A DNA stretch of 59,881 nucleotides, from positions 1 to 59,881 of the forward strand of contig NZ_JACEHH010000055.1 of the NCBI RefSeq assembly GCF_014154935.1. Direction: 5' to 3'. The translations under genes were made by a program, and so were the position numbers. Under the pieces are notes generated by a model. The model did no database searches. It worked only from the letters and a program-made list of their open reading frames with translations, and was not told the DNA's origin. This document shows, piece by piece, positions 34,571-43,100 of this stretch. The first letter of the stretch is position 1; each line of letters opens with the position of its first letter. The DNA is from Stieleria mannarensis. Lineage in GTDB: Bacteria > Planctomycetota > Planctomycetia > Pirellulales > Pirellulaceae.

Positions 34571-36421
34571 ATGAATCGAAAGGTCCGAAACGCTTTTCAG
34601 TGGACCCTGGTTGTCTGCTTGACCGTGATGCTGGGCATCGGCCCCGCGTCAGCCGGCGGGCTGCTAAACCGTCTCCGTGGTAACTCGTCTGATTCCTGCG
34701 CAGACGTCTGTTGCCCGGAACCCGTTTGCGTTTCCCAGCCCGTCTGCCCCGCGCCGGTGGTCATCTGCTGTGACCCGGTGCCGGTTTGTGACCCCGCGCC
34801 GGTTTGCTGCGATCCCGCCCCGGCCTGCGAAGTCATCCCCTGCCCGCCGGTCGTTTCAGTCGATTGCTGTAGCAGCGACGTCGCCTCCGAAGCTCCGGCC
34901 GCCGATGCCGCACCGCAGACGCCGGAATCGACCGACGCGGCCCCCCCCGCCCCCGAAACACCGGCCGAATCTGAGACACCGGCCGAATCTGAGCCCGCTC
35001 CGCCACAGCCGGCCGCCAGCGAGCCGGAACCGCCCGTCGCCGAAGCCCCCGAGACTACCGAAGCGGAAACCACCGAGGCGGCCAAGCCGCCGGTCGAAAG
35101 CGAACCGGCCGCCGCCGAACCGAATCCGTTTGACAAGACTGCCGAACCGGCCCCCGCTGAACCGGCTCCCGCTGAACCGGCCCCTGCTGAACCGGCTCCC
35201 GCTGAACCGGCTCCCGCTGAACCGGCTCCCGCTGAACCGGCTCCTGCTGAGCCAGCGCCCGCTGAACCGGCCCCTGCTGACGATCTGTTCGGCGACGCAC
35301 CCGCTGAAGCCGCACCCGCTGAAGCCGCACCGACCGATGACGCAATGGACGACCTGTTCGGTGATCCCGAACCCGCTGACGCGGCACCTGCTGACGCGGC
35401 ACCTGCTGACGGCGGCCAGGACGATTTGTTCGGCGATGCACCGGCCGAAGCTGCTCCCGCTGAAGCCGCACCGGCTGATGACGCGATGGACGACCTGTTC
35501 GGCGATCCGGCCCCTGCCGATGCTGCACCGGCCGACGCGGCACCCGCCGATGCTGCACCCGCCGACGGCGGCCTGGACGATCTGTTCGGCGATGCACCGG
35601 CCGAAGCCGCTCCCGCTGAAGCCGCACCGGCTGATGACGCGATGGACGACCTGTTCGGCGATCCGGCCCCTGCCGATGCTGCCCCCGCCGACGCTGCACC
35701 GGCTGACGCTGCACCGGCTGACGCTGCACCCGCCGACGGTGGCCTGGACGACTTGTTCGGTGATGCCCCCGCTGAAGCAGCCCCCGCAGAAGCCGCAGCG
35801 GCCGATGACGCCATGGATGATCTGTTCGGCGACCCGGCACCCGCCGAAGCTGCCCCCGCCGACGCTGCACCGGCTGACGACGCGATGGATGACCTGTTCG
35901 GCGATCCGGCACCTGCCGACGCTGCCCCTGCCGATGCGGCACCTGCCGACGGCGGACTGGATGACCTGTTCGGCGACCCGAGCGAACCGGCCGACGATGC
36001 TTCTGGCGAGGCCCCCGCAACCGATGCGTTGGACGATCTGTTCGGCGATCCGGCCGACGACGCTCCGGCCACCGATGCCGCACCGGCCGAAGAGGCGACG
36101 GACAATCTGGATGACTTGTTCGGCCAAGCCCCCGCTGCCGACGACACCGTCAACGTTCATGTGGTCACCGTCGCTCCCGCAGCTCCGGCGATCAACCCGC
36201 TGGACGAGACCCACATCCGAACTTGGATCGACAACACGGGCAAGTACCAGGTCGAAGGTCGCTTGATCGAGATCAACCGCGACAACGTTCGGCTGTTCAA
36301 GTCCAACGGTCGAACCTGCACCGTTCCCTTCCAGCGGCTGTGCCCGGCGGATGCCTCGTACGTCGAATCGATCCGCGATGCGGTCAAGCAATCGCGACTG
36401 CCGTTGTTGAGCAGCAAGTAG
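34571..36421 (+). CDS. Secreted Ala/Pro-rich protein with DDLFG repeats and C-terminal SHD1 domain
   Basis: A 616-residue protein in four parts. A signal peptide (residues 1-28, cleavage near ASA/GG) is followed by a Cys-rich segment (43-100: CADVCCPEPVC, CDPVPVCDPAPVCC). Next comes a long Ala/Pro/Glu/Asp-rich region with tandem AEPAP pentads and twelve DDLFG motifs spaced by PADAAPA/PAEAAPA spacers. A folded C-terminal SHD1 domain (about 550-605) reads IRTWIDNTGKYQVEGRLIEI then VRLFKSNGRTCTVPFQRLCP. SHD1 is common in planctomycete surface or envelope proteins; in yeast Sla1 it is a peptide-binding domain. An NPFDKT sequence precedes the repeats. It ends in a strong terminator. Confidence 0.85.
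   Translation: MNRKVRNAFQWTLVVCLTVMLGIGPASAGGLLNRLRGNSSDSCADVCCPEPVCVSQPVCPAPVVICCDPVPVCDPAPVCCDPAPACEVIPCPPVVSVDCCSSDVASEAPAADAAPQTPESTDAAPPAPETPAESETPAESEPAPPQPAASEPEPPVAEAPETTEAETTEAAKPPVESEPAAAEPNPFDKTAEPAPAEPAPAEPAPAEPAPAEPAPAEPAPAEPAPAEPAPAEPAPADDLFGDAPAEAAPAEAAPTDDAMDDLFGDPEPADAAPADAAPADGGQDDLFGDAPAEAAPAEAAPADDAMDDLFGDPAPADAAPADAAPADAAPADGGLDDLFGDAPAEAAPAEAAPADDAMDDLFGDPAPADAAPADAAPADAAPADAAPADGGLDDLFGDAPAEAAPAEAAAADDAMDDLFGDPAPAEAAPADAAPADDAMDDLFGDPAPADAAPADAAPADGGLDDLFGDPSEPADDASGEAPATDALDDLFGDPADDAPATDAAPAEEATDNLDDLFGQAPAADDTVNVHVVTVAPAAPAINPLDETHIRTWIDNTGKYQVEGRLIEINRDNVRLFKSNGRTCTVPFQRLCPADASYVESIRDAVKQSRLPLLSSK
35145..36125. repeat. Coding tandem repeat array (AEPAP pentads and DDLFGD units)
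   Basis: DNA-level repeats underlying the Ala/Pro-rich region: 15-base units for AEPAP at the start, then irregular 90-150-base units each carrying DDLFGD. The repeats leave several other frames open for hundreds of codons on both strands, which explains spurious long ORFs. Unit number is likely to vary between strains. Confidence 0.85.
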
Positions 36422-36453
36422 CGTCCAAAGCTTGACAGGGTGAAACGATACGG

Positions 36454-36489
36454 CGAGCCTATCGCAGCTGCGATAGGCTCGTTTTTTTT
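36454..36489 (+). terminator. Rho-independent terminator of the SHD1-protein gene
   Basis: Perfect 14-bp self-complementary stem CGAGCCTATCGCAG/CTGCGATAGGCTCG (36454-36481) followed by eight T (36482-36489). It begins 33 bases after the stop. Confidence 0.93.
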
Positions 36490-36525
36490 ATCGATGGCCG
36501 CCCCGCCACAGGTTTCAATCCAACC

Positions 36526-37047
36526 ATGGCCGACACCGTTCGACTGATGCACTACGACCCGCGCTGGCCGCAGGAGTTCGAGCAGACTCGGAGCGGGATT
36601 CTGCACAGTTGTCTCGGGTGGGTGATCGATGTGCAGCACATCGGCAGCACCGCGATCGGCGGCATGATCTCCCGTCCCGTGCTGGACGTGGTCGCGGCGG
36701 TTCGCGACGACGATGATGCTCAACAGGCGATCGCCGAATCAATCGACATGATCGAGGGGCTGAATTTTCGCCGCGTCGCCACGCCGATGTGGGCTGCCGA
36801 GGCGATCGTACTTTGCAAACCTCGCAGCGGAGAACCGACCCATCGGGTTTTTTTGACCTATCTGGACAGCCCGTTCTATCGCAGCTCGATCGCCGTCCGC
36901 GATGCGCTGCGACGGGATCGAGAACTGTCGTTGCGGTTCGAGGAAACCAAGGTCGCGCGATGGCGCCAGGGGGCAGGCCAGCCGCAGCGATACGCCGATG
37001 ACAAATCCGTGTTCTTTGCGCACCTGATCGAACACCATGGGGGCTAA
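36526..37047 (+). CDS. GrpB family protein (UPF0157)
   Basis: A 173-residue protein of the GrpB/DUF4111-neighbouring nucleotidyltransferase-like superfamily. VRLMHYDPRWPQEFEQTRSG at the N-terminus, QHIGSTAIGGMISRPVLDVV (the GSTA...P.iD-type motif with Asp replaced in part) and THRVFLTYLDSPFYRSSIAV with RDALRRDREL in the second half are the family landmarks. The enzymatic function of the family is unknown; it resembles a minimal nucleotidyltransferase and is sometimes fused to CoaE. Starts ATG 36526 soon after a terminator; its TAA overlaps the YaaA stop on the other strand. Confidence 0.88.
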   Translation: MADTVRLMHYDPRWPQEFEQTRSGILHSCLGWVIDVQHIGSTAIGGMISRPVLDVVAAVRDDDDAQQAIAESIDMIEGLNFRRVATPMWAAEAIVLCKPRSGEPTHRVFLTYLDSPFYRSSIAVRDALRRDRELSLRFEETKVARWRQGAGQPQRYADDKSVFFAHLIEHHGG

Positions 37048-37811
37048 CCACGCAAGAACACCGGTGCCGATTCGGTCGACGATTCCGGGTCGTATCGGTA
37101 CCCGTCTTCGGCAAACTTAACCAGCTTGCCGATCGTTTTGACTTTGTTTCGAATCACCCACGACGCCATCGTGCCGCGAGCCTTTTTGGCAAAGTAACTG
37201 ATCACGCGGTACTTGCCGTTGCTCTGGTCCTTGAACACCGGCGCGATAATTTGTGCCTGGACGTCCTTCTTCTGGATGCTGCGGAAATACTCGTTGGATG
37301 CCAGGTTCACCAGGAACCCGCAGTCGGTCGCGGCGAGTTGTTCGTTGATCGATTGTGTGATTCGTGATCCCCAAAACGCGTACAGATCTTTTCCCCGACG
37401 TGTCTTCAGCGCGGTGCCCATTTCAAGCCGGTAGGGCAGCATGGCGTCGAGCGGTCGCAGCACTCCGTAAAGCCCCGAGAGAATCCGCAGATGGTCTTGG
37501 GCAAACAACAGTTGTTTTTCGGTCATCCGGTCCGCCTGCAGCCCCAGGTAGACGTCGCCTTTGAAGGCCAAAACCGCCGGCCGCGTGGCTTCCGGCGGCA
37601 TCGGCAGCTGCCAGTCCTGGTAACGCTGATAATTCAATTCGGCCAATTTGTCGCTCACCCCCATCAAGGCCTGGATCTGTTTGAGCGTCTTCTTTTTCAG
37701 CCCCCCGACCAGCGTCTCGCTTTCGGCGATCCACTCCGGCGTGGTTTGCGACGCGATCTTCGGTTCGGATTCATAATCGAGCGTTTTGGCCGGCGAGAGG
37801 ACGATCAGCAT
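37044..37811 (-). CDS. yaaA: YaaA family peroxide-stress protein
   Basis: A 255-residue protein from ATG 37811; the longer ORF to 38030 adds a non-conserved head. YaaA (DUF328) reduces intracellular iron and so limits oxidative DNA damage in E. coli. Landmarks: MLIVLSPAKTLDYES, LMGVSDKLAELNYQRYQDW, AVLAFKGDVYLGLQAD, LRILSGLYGVLRPLD with YRLEMGT, NLASNEYF and the C-terminal ISYFAKKARGTMASWVI. Length is that of E. coli YaaA (258). The stop TAG shares two bases with the TAA of the convergent GrpB-like gene. Confidence 0.95.
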   Translation of the reverse strand: MLIVLSPAKTLDYESEPKIASQTTPEWIAESETLVGGLKKKTLKQIQALMGVSDKLAELNYQRYQDWQLPMPPEATRPAVLAFKGDVYLGLQADRMTEKQLLFAQDHLRILSGLYGVLRPLDAMLPYRLEMGTALKTRRGKDLYAFWGSRITQSINEQLAATDCGFLVNLASNEYFRSIQKKDVQAQIIAPVFKDQSNGKYRVISYFAKKARGTMASWVIRNKVKTIGKLVKFAEDGYRYDPESSTESAPVFLRG

Positions 37812-37997
37812 GATGTCGATTGGGGGAGCGGGTTGGACGGGTGGAATCGTGGTGTCGTGATCAAGTGCGGTGGGGGACGTGCTCCAGCGCGGTGGTAGAC
37901 GGGGTATTGTAGAACGGTTAAAAGCCTTGCCAATGACCGATGCCTGCTGGTCTGCTTCGCCCCGATCGCCAATCAGCCCCCTTCGCCAATCAGAACT

Positions 37998-38786
37998 GTG
38001 CAAGAACTCAACGAATCCATCTACGACCACCCGAAATACTATGACCTGGTATTCGGGGCGGACTGTGCCGCGGAAACCAAGTTCATTCTGGGCTGTGCGG
38101 AGCGGTACTCAAGCCGTCCGGCGAAACGCTTTTTCGAACCGGCGTGCGGCACCGGGCGGTTGCTGTATTCACTCGCTCGACACGGTCACGACGTCGATGG
38201 ATTGGATTTAAATCCCAAGGCGATCGAGTTCTGCAACGCTCGATTCGAGCGTCACGAGATGCCGTACCGTGCGTTCGTGGCCGACATGTCGGACTTTCGG
38301 CTGCGAAAAAAGGCGGACGTCGCGTTCAATACGATCAACAGTTTTCGTCACCTGTCGACTGAAGCGGCCGCCCGTGGGCACTTTGATTCGATGGCCGATG
38401 CCGTCCGCGTCGGCGGGCTGTATCTGCTGGGCGTCCACCTGACTCCGACCGATGCGACGCCGAGCGAAGGGGAGTCCTGGTCCGCCCGACGCGGGCATCT
38501 GACGGTCAACACGCACATGTGGACCAACTCGCGTGACCCCAAACGTCGCGTCGAAAAATTCGGCATCCGATTCGACATCCACCGTCCGTCCGGATCGGTG
38601 CGGATCGTCGACGAGTTGGTGCTCCGCAGTTACACGATGCGTCAGATGAAGGCGTTGATCGATCACAGCGGCCGCTGGGAGATCGTCGAAACGTTCGACT
38701 TCGGATATGACCTTGCCGATCCGATCGTCGTCAATCCCAGCAGCGAAGACGTGGTCTATGTGCTTCGTCGCCGCCGATCGAAATAG
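37998..38786 (+). CDS. Class I SAM-dependent methyltransferase
   Basis: A 262-residue Rossmann-fold methyltransferase. Motif I is FEPACGTGRLLYSLARHGHD, motif post-I is VDGLDLNPKAIEFCNARF, and a motif II-like segment is KKADVAFNTINSFRHL. A GTG at 37998 starts the frame MQELNESIYDHPKYYDLVFG, which gives the expected N-terminal helix-turn of such enzymes. There is no domain to indicate its substrate; small-molecule methylation is the default guess. It is divergent from yaaA and convergent with the alcohol dehydrogenase. Confidence 0.85.
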   Translation: MQELNESIYDHPKYYDLVFGADCAAETKFILGCAERYSSRPAKRFFEPACGTGRLLYSLARHGHDVDGLDLNPKAIEFCNARFERHEMPYRAFVADMSDFRLRKKADVAFNTINSFRHLSTEAAARGHFDSMADAVRVGGLYLLGVHLTPTDATPSEGESWSARRGHLTVNTHMWTNSRDPKRRVEKFGIRFDIHRPSGSVRIVDELVLRSYTMRQMKALIDHSGRWEIVETFDFGYDLADPIVVNPSSEDVVYVLRRRRSK

Positions 38787-38806
38787 GCGGTCGATCGGAC
38801 CGGCCG

Positions 38807-39778
38807 TTAGGGTGCCGAACCGATCTCAAACACGACCTTGAATGAATTCGGGCTGGCGGCCGATTCGAATGCGCGACCGAACTGGTCCAGCGAGTAACGG
38901 TCGGTGATCAGCCCGGTCACGTCGATTCTGGCTTCGGCCAACGCATCGAGCGCTTTCGCAAACGGCCCGCAACGCGATCCGACCACACTGACTTCATCGA
39001 TCACGATCGCGGCGAGCGAGAGTTCATGCGGGGCGGCCACCGTTGTCTTCAGGACCACCGTCCCGCGCGGCCGAACCATGTGAATCGCCATCGGCAATCC
39101 CGTTGTCGATCCGCTGCAATCGACCACCACGTCGAATTTGTGTTGGGGAAGCTCGGCGGGATCGGCCGAGGGGACCTGGACCGTTTCGTACCCGCGGTGC
39201 CCGAACCGCAACAGTTTGACGCCGTGTTTGCCAAACACGGTGATCCGATTGGTGACCAGAGAAAGCACTTGAGCCGTCAGGTAGCCCAATCGGCCGTCGC
39301 CCAAAATCGCGATCTGGTCGTCGGCTCCGATCGCGACCTGTTCCAGAATTTCAAAGGCGGCGGCCAGGGGTTCGGTGAATAACGCTTGGTCATCGCTGAC
39401 GTTGTCGGGAACCACGTGGAGGTTGTGTTCCGGAATCGCGACACTGTCTGCAAACGCGCCGTCGTGCCGGTCGATCCCGATGACCGTCCGGTTGGGGCAA
39501 TGCGTCGGTCGACCGGCCAAGCAGGTCGGGCACGTTCGGCAATTGCAATTGATCTCGCCGACCACACGCCGACCGGCATGGGCACCGGATTGTGCGACGC
39601 CGACAAACTCATGGCCCAGAATACCGTGGAATCCCATGTAACCACGGGCGAGTTGCAGATCGGTTTCGCAGATGCCGGCCTTGAGAACCTGGACCAGCAC
39701 TTCACCGTCGGCCGGTGTCGGATCGGCATGCGAAGGTTGGAAGTGAAGCCCGCCGGCATCCAGGGTGATCGCTTTCAT
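38807..39778 (-). CDS. Zinc-dependent medium-chain alcohol dehydrogenase
   Basis: A 323-residue oxidoreductase of the MDR superfamily that interconverts alcohols and aldehydes/ketones with NAD(P). The catalytic-zinc ligand motif is GICETDLQL (Cys, with GHEF His-Glu later: GILGHEFVGVAQSG), and the structural-zinc cluster is NCNCRTCPTCLAGRPTHC (four Cys). The cofactor region contains ILGDGRLGYLTAQVL, a GxGxxG-like segment. Family length is normal for a short MDR. The actual substrate (polyol or sugar alcohol is usual for this subgroup) is unknown. The small zinc-ribbon gene is 30 bases upstream on the same strand. Confidence 0.93.
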   Translation of the reverse strand: MKAITLDAGGLHFQPSHADPTPADGEVLVQVLKAGICETDLQLARGYMGFHGILGHEFVGVAQSGAHAGRRVVGEINCNCRTCPTCLAGRPTHCPNRTVIGIDRHDGAFADSVAIPEHNLHVVPDNVSDDQALFTEPLAAAFEILEQVAIGADDQIAILGDGRLGYLTAQVLSLVTNRITVFGKHGVKLLRFGHRGYETVQVPSADPAELPQHKFDVVVDCSGSTTGLPMAIHMVRPRGTVVLKTTVAAPHELSLAAIVIDEVSVVGSRCGPFAKALDALAEARIDVTGLITDRYSLDQFGRAFESAASPNSFKVVFEIGSAP

Positions 39779-39808
39779 GGGACCGTTTCCGTGTTTCTAA
39801 ATTCGCGA

Positions 39809-40006
39809 CTATCCGCGGCCGCCTTCGCAACAGGTTTCACAGATCGAATGGCAGCGTGAACATTGCAGTTTGCCACGGATTTCGATCAGCGTCTTGCCGC
39901 GACAGACCGGACAAACCCCGTGGCCGCTGGCGCCACGGGTGACTTCGCATGTTCTTGGCAACGCATCGTCTGTCGGGGCCAATGGAGTGGTGTTCGGAAC
40001 GTCCAT
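39809..40006 (-). CDS. Small zinc-ribbon protein, unknown function
   Basis: A 65-residue protein from ATG 40006, preceded by AAGGA about ten bases upstream; the in-frame TTG at 40048 is less likely. Its second half has three close Cys pairs, CPVCRG, CSRCHS and CETCCEGG, as in a small zinc ribbon or treble-clef with C-terminal extra pair. It lies 30 bases upstream of the alcohol dehydrogenase on the same strand and could be a metallochaperone-like or regulatory partner, but this is conjecture. Confidence 0.65.
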   Translation of the reverse strand: MDVPNTTPLAPTDDALPRTCEVTRGASGHGVCPVCRGKTLIEIRGKLQCSRCHSICETCCEGGRG

Positions 40007-40109
40007 CAATGCGGTATCCTTCGCGCGTTCGAGTCGTGGATCTAACAAGCAGCTTGCAGTCTATCCGCTAGGGTAGAGCGTGTTCAACGGTCAGCGGGGA
40101 TCGGGAACG

Positions 40110-43100
40110 CTACTTGAGCAGCCCGTCGAGTCCCTCGTCGAGCCCGGGCTTGGAACTTCGATAGGCGGACAGCATCGCGATCGGATCGATGAATCGCCAT
40201 GCCGGCAAGCTCGATGCAAATACGGTCATCAACGTGCCGCCACGCAAGGCCCAAAAAACGTAACCGATTGAAAAGACGCTCATGCCCGCGCCCGCGGCGC
40301 CGACCATCACCGTCATCTGATTTTCATCGTCCTGGGGCGCCTCGTCCCACTGCGTCCAAACGATCGCTTGTTGCAAATCCTGTCTCAGCAGACGCTCAAG
40401 CTGCTGCAGTTCGGGGGAGTAACCCATCGTCAGACTCGATGCTTCTTTCGACGCCGCATAGATGCCGAACAACTGTCGCTCGAGTTCAAGGGCCATCACT
40501 TCGTCCCGCAATCCGGCGGCGTCTCCGCTGTTGCCTGCATCCTGACTCCGATTCGCGTCCCCACTGGGTTTGGCGTCGGAATCGTCCCTCACGGCCGCCG
40601 GCACGACGTCGCCCGCGGGGCTGGTCGTTTCCGACGCGTCGGCTGGTTCGGTCGATTCATCGGCCTGCGACTCGACTTCCGATGGCGGATCACTACCCGG
40701 CTCGGTGTAATCTTCTGTTTCGGGCTCAGACGACGCTTCCGTGGCCCCACTCGTCGCCAGCAGGGCAAGAGGTACCTCCAGCACCACCTCCGCGACATTG
40801 CTCGACAACGTGCCGTCGGTCACCTGATAAAAGAACGAATCTTGGCCGAAGAAGCCCGGGTTGGGCGTGTAAGTGAAATTGCCGCCTGGATTCAAGGTGA
40901 ATGAACCGTTCGACGGTGCCGTGACCAACACGATCGCCAGTGAATCCCCATCGATATCGGTGTCGTTGAAGATCACACCCGACACGCCGACGGACAAGGT
41001 TTCACCGATGGTCACCGTGAACGATTCTCCGGTCGCCGTCGGAGCTTCATTGACATTGGTGACATTGACCGCGCTGACCATCGTTGCCGTCGATCCGTCG
41101 CTGCTTGTTCCGCGAACGGTGATCGACTCCATGGCCGACGTTTCATAGTCCAGTGCCGCGGCGACACGAACGACCCCTGTTCGGGCATCGATCGTGAATT
41201 TCCCGCCGGCATCATCGTCCAGGGAATACGTGACGATGTCACCGGAGTCCGCGTCTTGGGCAAAACCCGTGATGCCAACGCTGGTTCCGATCACCGCGTT
41301 TTCTGCGACAGCGTCTGCCGTCGCATCGGAATCGCTCAGTGCCGAAATCGAGTTGTCATTGACGGGGGTGACGGAGATGTTGAACGTCGCGGTGACCGCG
41401 GACGACCCGTCTTCACCACCATCGGCCAGCGAGAAACCCAAGGCGTCGCCGGTCGTCTCGCTGTCGTCATGGCTGTACATCACGTCGCCGTTATCCAAGT
41501 CCGCTTGCGTGAACGTGTCGCCCAGTCCCAACGCGCCGAAACCGGCCAACGACAGCGTCCCGTTGTCGGTCGCATCGGTGATCGTGTAGGCCAATCCCGC
41601 ACCGCTGTCATCCACGTCCAAACCGCCAAGCATCGCCGAAGTGATCACCGTGCCCGTCGATCCTTCCGCCACCGTCACACCAGTGTTGGTCGGCAATGTC
41701 GGTGAATCGTTGACCGCCGTGATGTCGACGTTGACGGTGCCGATGGTTTGATCCGTTCCGCCGCCCAATCCGGTATTGCCGCCGTCGTTGACGACGACCT
41801 GGATCGTGTCGGCGTCGTTGCCGAAGGTGTGCGGCGTGCCGTGCAGGTATTGGATGTTGGCCGGCGTGTCCAGGAAGGTGTTTAAATCGGCTAGCGAGCC
41901 CGTCAACGTCAACGTGCCAGTGCCTGATCCGCCCACGGTGATCCCGCCGCCGGAACTGGCCGAAAGATCCCCGCCGGTCGACGTCGACAACGTAACGGTC
42001 AAGTTACCGCCGTTCGCGTCGACGTCGCTCAGGTTCAGCGCCGACAGGTCGACATTGCTACTGACGTCTTCGGTGACCGCGATGTCGGTGGGCAGTCCGG
42101 CGCCGGTCGGATCATCGTTGGTCGCGGCGATCGAGATGTCGCGGGTTTGCGTGTTGGAGTCCACGTCGCCGTCGTTGACCGTGAACGAAACGGTGCGTGT
42201 CGCGGTGGAGGGGGTGTCGCTGGTGTTGGTGTAGGTGATGCTCCGCAGCGCCGCCTGGTACTGGGCGACGGTCGCGGTCCCGGTCAATGTCAGCGTTCCG
42301 CTGCCGGAGTTCCAGACGCCGCTGATGCCGTTCTGGTCGACGAAGGTCAGCACGTCCTGCCCGTTTGCGTAGTTGCCGGTAATCTGGACGACGGCCGATT
42401 CCAGATTCGTGTCGTCGCTGTCGCTCAATGCCAATGTCGACGTGATCGCCACCGCACCATCGTTTTCGGTGTAGGCCAGCGTGCTGCCTTCGATCGAGGC
42501 CTCCACCGGCGCATCGTTCACGTTGGTGATCGTCCAGTTGAAGGTGCTGCTGGTCGTTGTTCCGGCTTCGTCGTCGACGGTGAAGTCGAACGAATCGCTG
42601 GTGGTGTTGCTGCCGTCACGGTCGTAGCTGATCAATCCGGCGTCGATGTCGGCTTGCGTGAACGTGTCGCTGACATTTAGAACGAAACCGTTTCGGTACA
42701 GGGTTCCGTTGGTCGGCACCGCATCGACGGTGTAAACGAGTTGTGAATCCGTGTTGTCGACGTCGGTGGTTTCAAGCATCGCCGTGGTCACCGTGTTGCC
42801 GGTGGAACCCTCGGCAACCGTATCACCCGTGTTAGTCGCCAGGACCTGTTCGTCGTTGACCGCGGTGATGTCGACGTTGACGGTGCCGACGGTTTGGTCC
42901 GTTCCGCCGCCGGAGCCCGTATTGCCACCGTCGTTGACGACAACTTGAATCGTGTCGGCATCGTTGCCGAACGTGTGCGGTGTGCCATGCAGGTACTGGA
43001 CGTTGGCCGGCGTGTCCAGGAACGTGTTCAAGTCGGTCAATGTCCCGGTTAACGTCAGCGTGCCTGTGCCAGAGCCACCCACCGTTACCCCGCCGCCGGA

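Noticed and set aside
34597..36153. Long Ser/Gly/Ala-rich minus-strand ORF and plus-strand ORF 34677-36266 over the SHD1 gene
   Set aside because: They are by-products of the repeat array; only the chosen frame gives a signal peptide, a folded SHD1 domain and a terminator directly downstream.
37044..38030. 328-residue version of YaaA
   Set aside because: The added 73 residues before MLIVLSPAKTL lack family similarity and overlap the divergent methyltransferase start.
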